This document shows positions 63,245-64,000 of a stretch of DNA of 64,000 nt, in pieces. The translations under genes and the position numbers were made by a program. This DNA is from Haematococcus lacustris (taxonomy: Eukaryota > Chlorophyta > Chlorophyceae > Chlamydomonadales > Haematococcaceae): positions 8,816,737-8,880,736 of the forward strand of contig JASKMD010000003.1 of assembly GCA_030144725.1 (NCBI GenBank), given 5' to 3'. The first letter of the stretch is position 1, and every line of letters begins with the position of its first letter. Below the pieces are notes generated by a model. It saw nothing but the letters and a program-made list of their open reading frames with translations. It ran no database searches and was not told where the DNA came from.

Positions 63245-63885
63245 CCGGCGTGGAACATGCATCCTGTGCCCTTACACCGGAAGCGGCAAGAGCTAGTACC
63301 AGCACAACGTACCACGCTTTCATTTCTGCTCTTCTGAGAAGTTGTCCGCGGTTTTGCATGGGTTTTAAGGGCAAAGTCCAGTGTAAGACCTTCCATGCAA
63401 GAAGGGGTGGCCTGCCACACCGAACTGCGTTCTTGATCCATTCCGTGTATGCACACCACGCTGGCATACACACTGTGCAATACTCGCCATCACCTGTTCA
63501 CTTTACCGGCACCAACATCACCAAGGCGCTTACAGGGGAGGGGCGAACCAGATCTTAACCAAGATTGAAAGCAAGACATGTGACGCTCGGGCCGAGCGGG
63601 GTCGGGCTGCTCAGGGAGCGGCTGACCCGGGGTCAAGGGGGTAGGCAGCAGCTGGCAGGGGTGTGGGCAGCAGCTGGCAGGGGTGTAGGCAGCAACTGGC
63701 TGGGGTGTGGGCTCACCCACGCTCTTCCATCCCCCTAGCTCCGCCCTGACCGGCGGCATGGGTGGTTTTGCCCAAGTCCAGGCCATACTCTTTGGAGAGC
63801 CCCTTAAGTTTTCTGTACATTGTCCAGTAACTGGTTGACTTCCCCTCATCTGAGCCAGAGAAGAGGGGTACTTGTGTGTGATGCA
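63245..63885 (-). pseudogene. Distal duplicate: truncated saposin exon 1 and flank
   Basis: On the minus strand MKAWYVVLVLALAASGVRAQ and then DACST repeat the saposin gene's signal peptide (ATG at 63322), but after the first Cys codons the frame enters the GGGGC array. The flank up to 63885 matches 60700-61110 and includes the recombinase-like peptide EGKSTSYWTMYRKLKGLSKE, YGLDLGKTTHAAGQGGARGM and a GTGAGC donor. The signal peptide is open and substituted mostly conservatively (CTVLLL to YVVLVL), but without the saposin domains the copy is dead unless splicing skips the array. Confidence 0.7.
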
Positions 63886-64000
63886 CATGGGTGTGGAAGA
63901 TGCATCATGTCTGTGTCAGTGTATGTCAGTGGCTGGCCTTGCGCGTCAAGCTGGTCGGCTGCGTGCCGGGTAAACAAGCCGCGCGCGAATCAGCCCAACA
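63886..64000. other. Window edge, nothing recognised
   Basis: Short remaining sequence with no supported feature. Confidence 0.3.

Noticed and set aside
61098..63558. Open frames of 700-800 codons on both strands (Gly-Arg-Gly-Gly-Ala and Pro-Arg-Pro-Ala-Pro repeats)
   Set aside because: They are translations of the (GGGGC)n array, which has no stop in any frame; only short flanking parts contain real exon sequence.

Overview
The window is GC-rich nuclear DNA of a green alga, most likely a chlamydomonadalean close to Haematococcus. The evidence is: intron-dense genes with GT..AG splice sites that keep phase from exon to exon; long poly-Ala, poly-Ser and poly-Pro inserts in proteins; CAG/CTG and pentanucleotide arrays inside introns; TGTAA-type 3' end signals; and interstitial (CCCTAA)n tracts. 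The genus is inferred from style and repeat content and was not tested. All spliced gene models were built by hand from splice signals, phase and recalled family motifs.

Host genes, in order: (i) GPR1/FUN34/YaaH (GFY) acetate-transporter-like gene, 2085-3511 minus; (ii) two-hotdog ACOT9-type acyl-CoA thioesterase, 6356-12687 minus, seven exons; (iii) EF-hand/coiled-coil protein, about 16190-23996 minus, 3' end unresolved; (iv) a second GFY gene, 38571-39984 minus, with the same introns as the first plus one extra; (v) a U32-family (RlhA/YdcP-like) gene, 44371-54873 plus, 19 exons; (vi) a secreted saposin-B repeat protein, 55756-60700 minus, nine exons, convergent with the U32 gene.

Mobile DNA dominates the rest. 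About ten pieces of one transposon family are scattered between 4 and 43 kb. Their coding parts are the C-terminal half of a Fanzor (eukaryotic TnpB-like, RNA-guided nuclease) protein. Their ends are an iterated GGAAGTGC-type left end and a right end made of an 11-bp iteron array, a constant box and a hairpin. The hairpin is kept in several copies although its sequence differs, which makes it a candidate guide (omega-like) RNA scaffold. Several copies lie in introns of genes ii and iii, all antisense to the host gene. One 350-bp copy has only the two ends and is bracketed by an 18-bp direct repeat.

A nearly complete LINE (24568-37207, minus) has a repeat-rich ORF1, an endonuclease/reverse transcriptase/zinc-knuckle ORF2 and 68-bp tandem units in its 5' UTR. 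It lies between two about 360-bp near-identical direct repeats. A 500-N gap in its 3' UTR is flanked by an identical 369-bp sequence, so the assembly there is probably falsely duplicated.

The right end holds a 2.06-kb (GGGGC)n array between two copies of a duplicated segment. The distal copy carries a truncated exon 1 of the saposin gene. Several intronic arrays start exactly at a 5' splice site and repeat that splice-site sequence.
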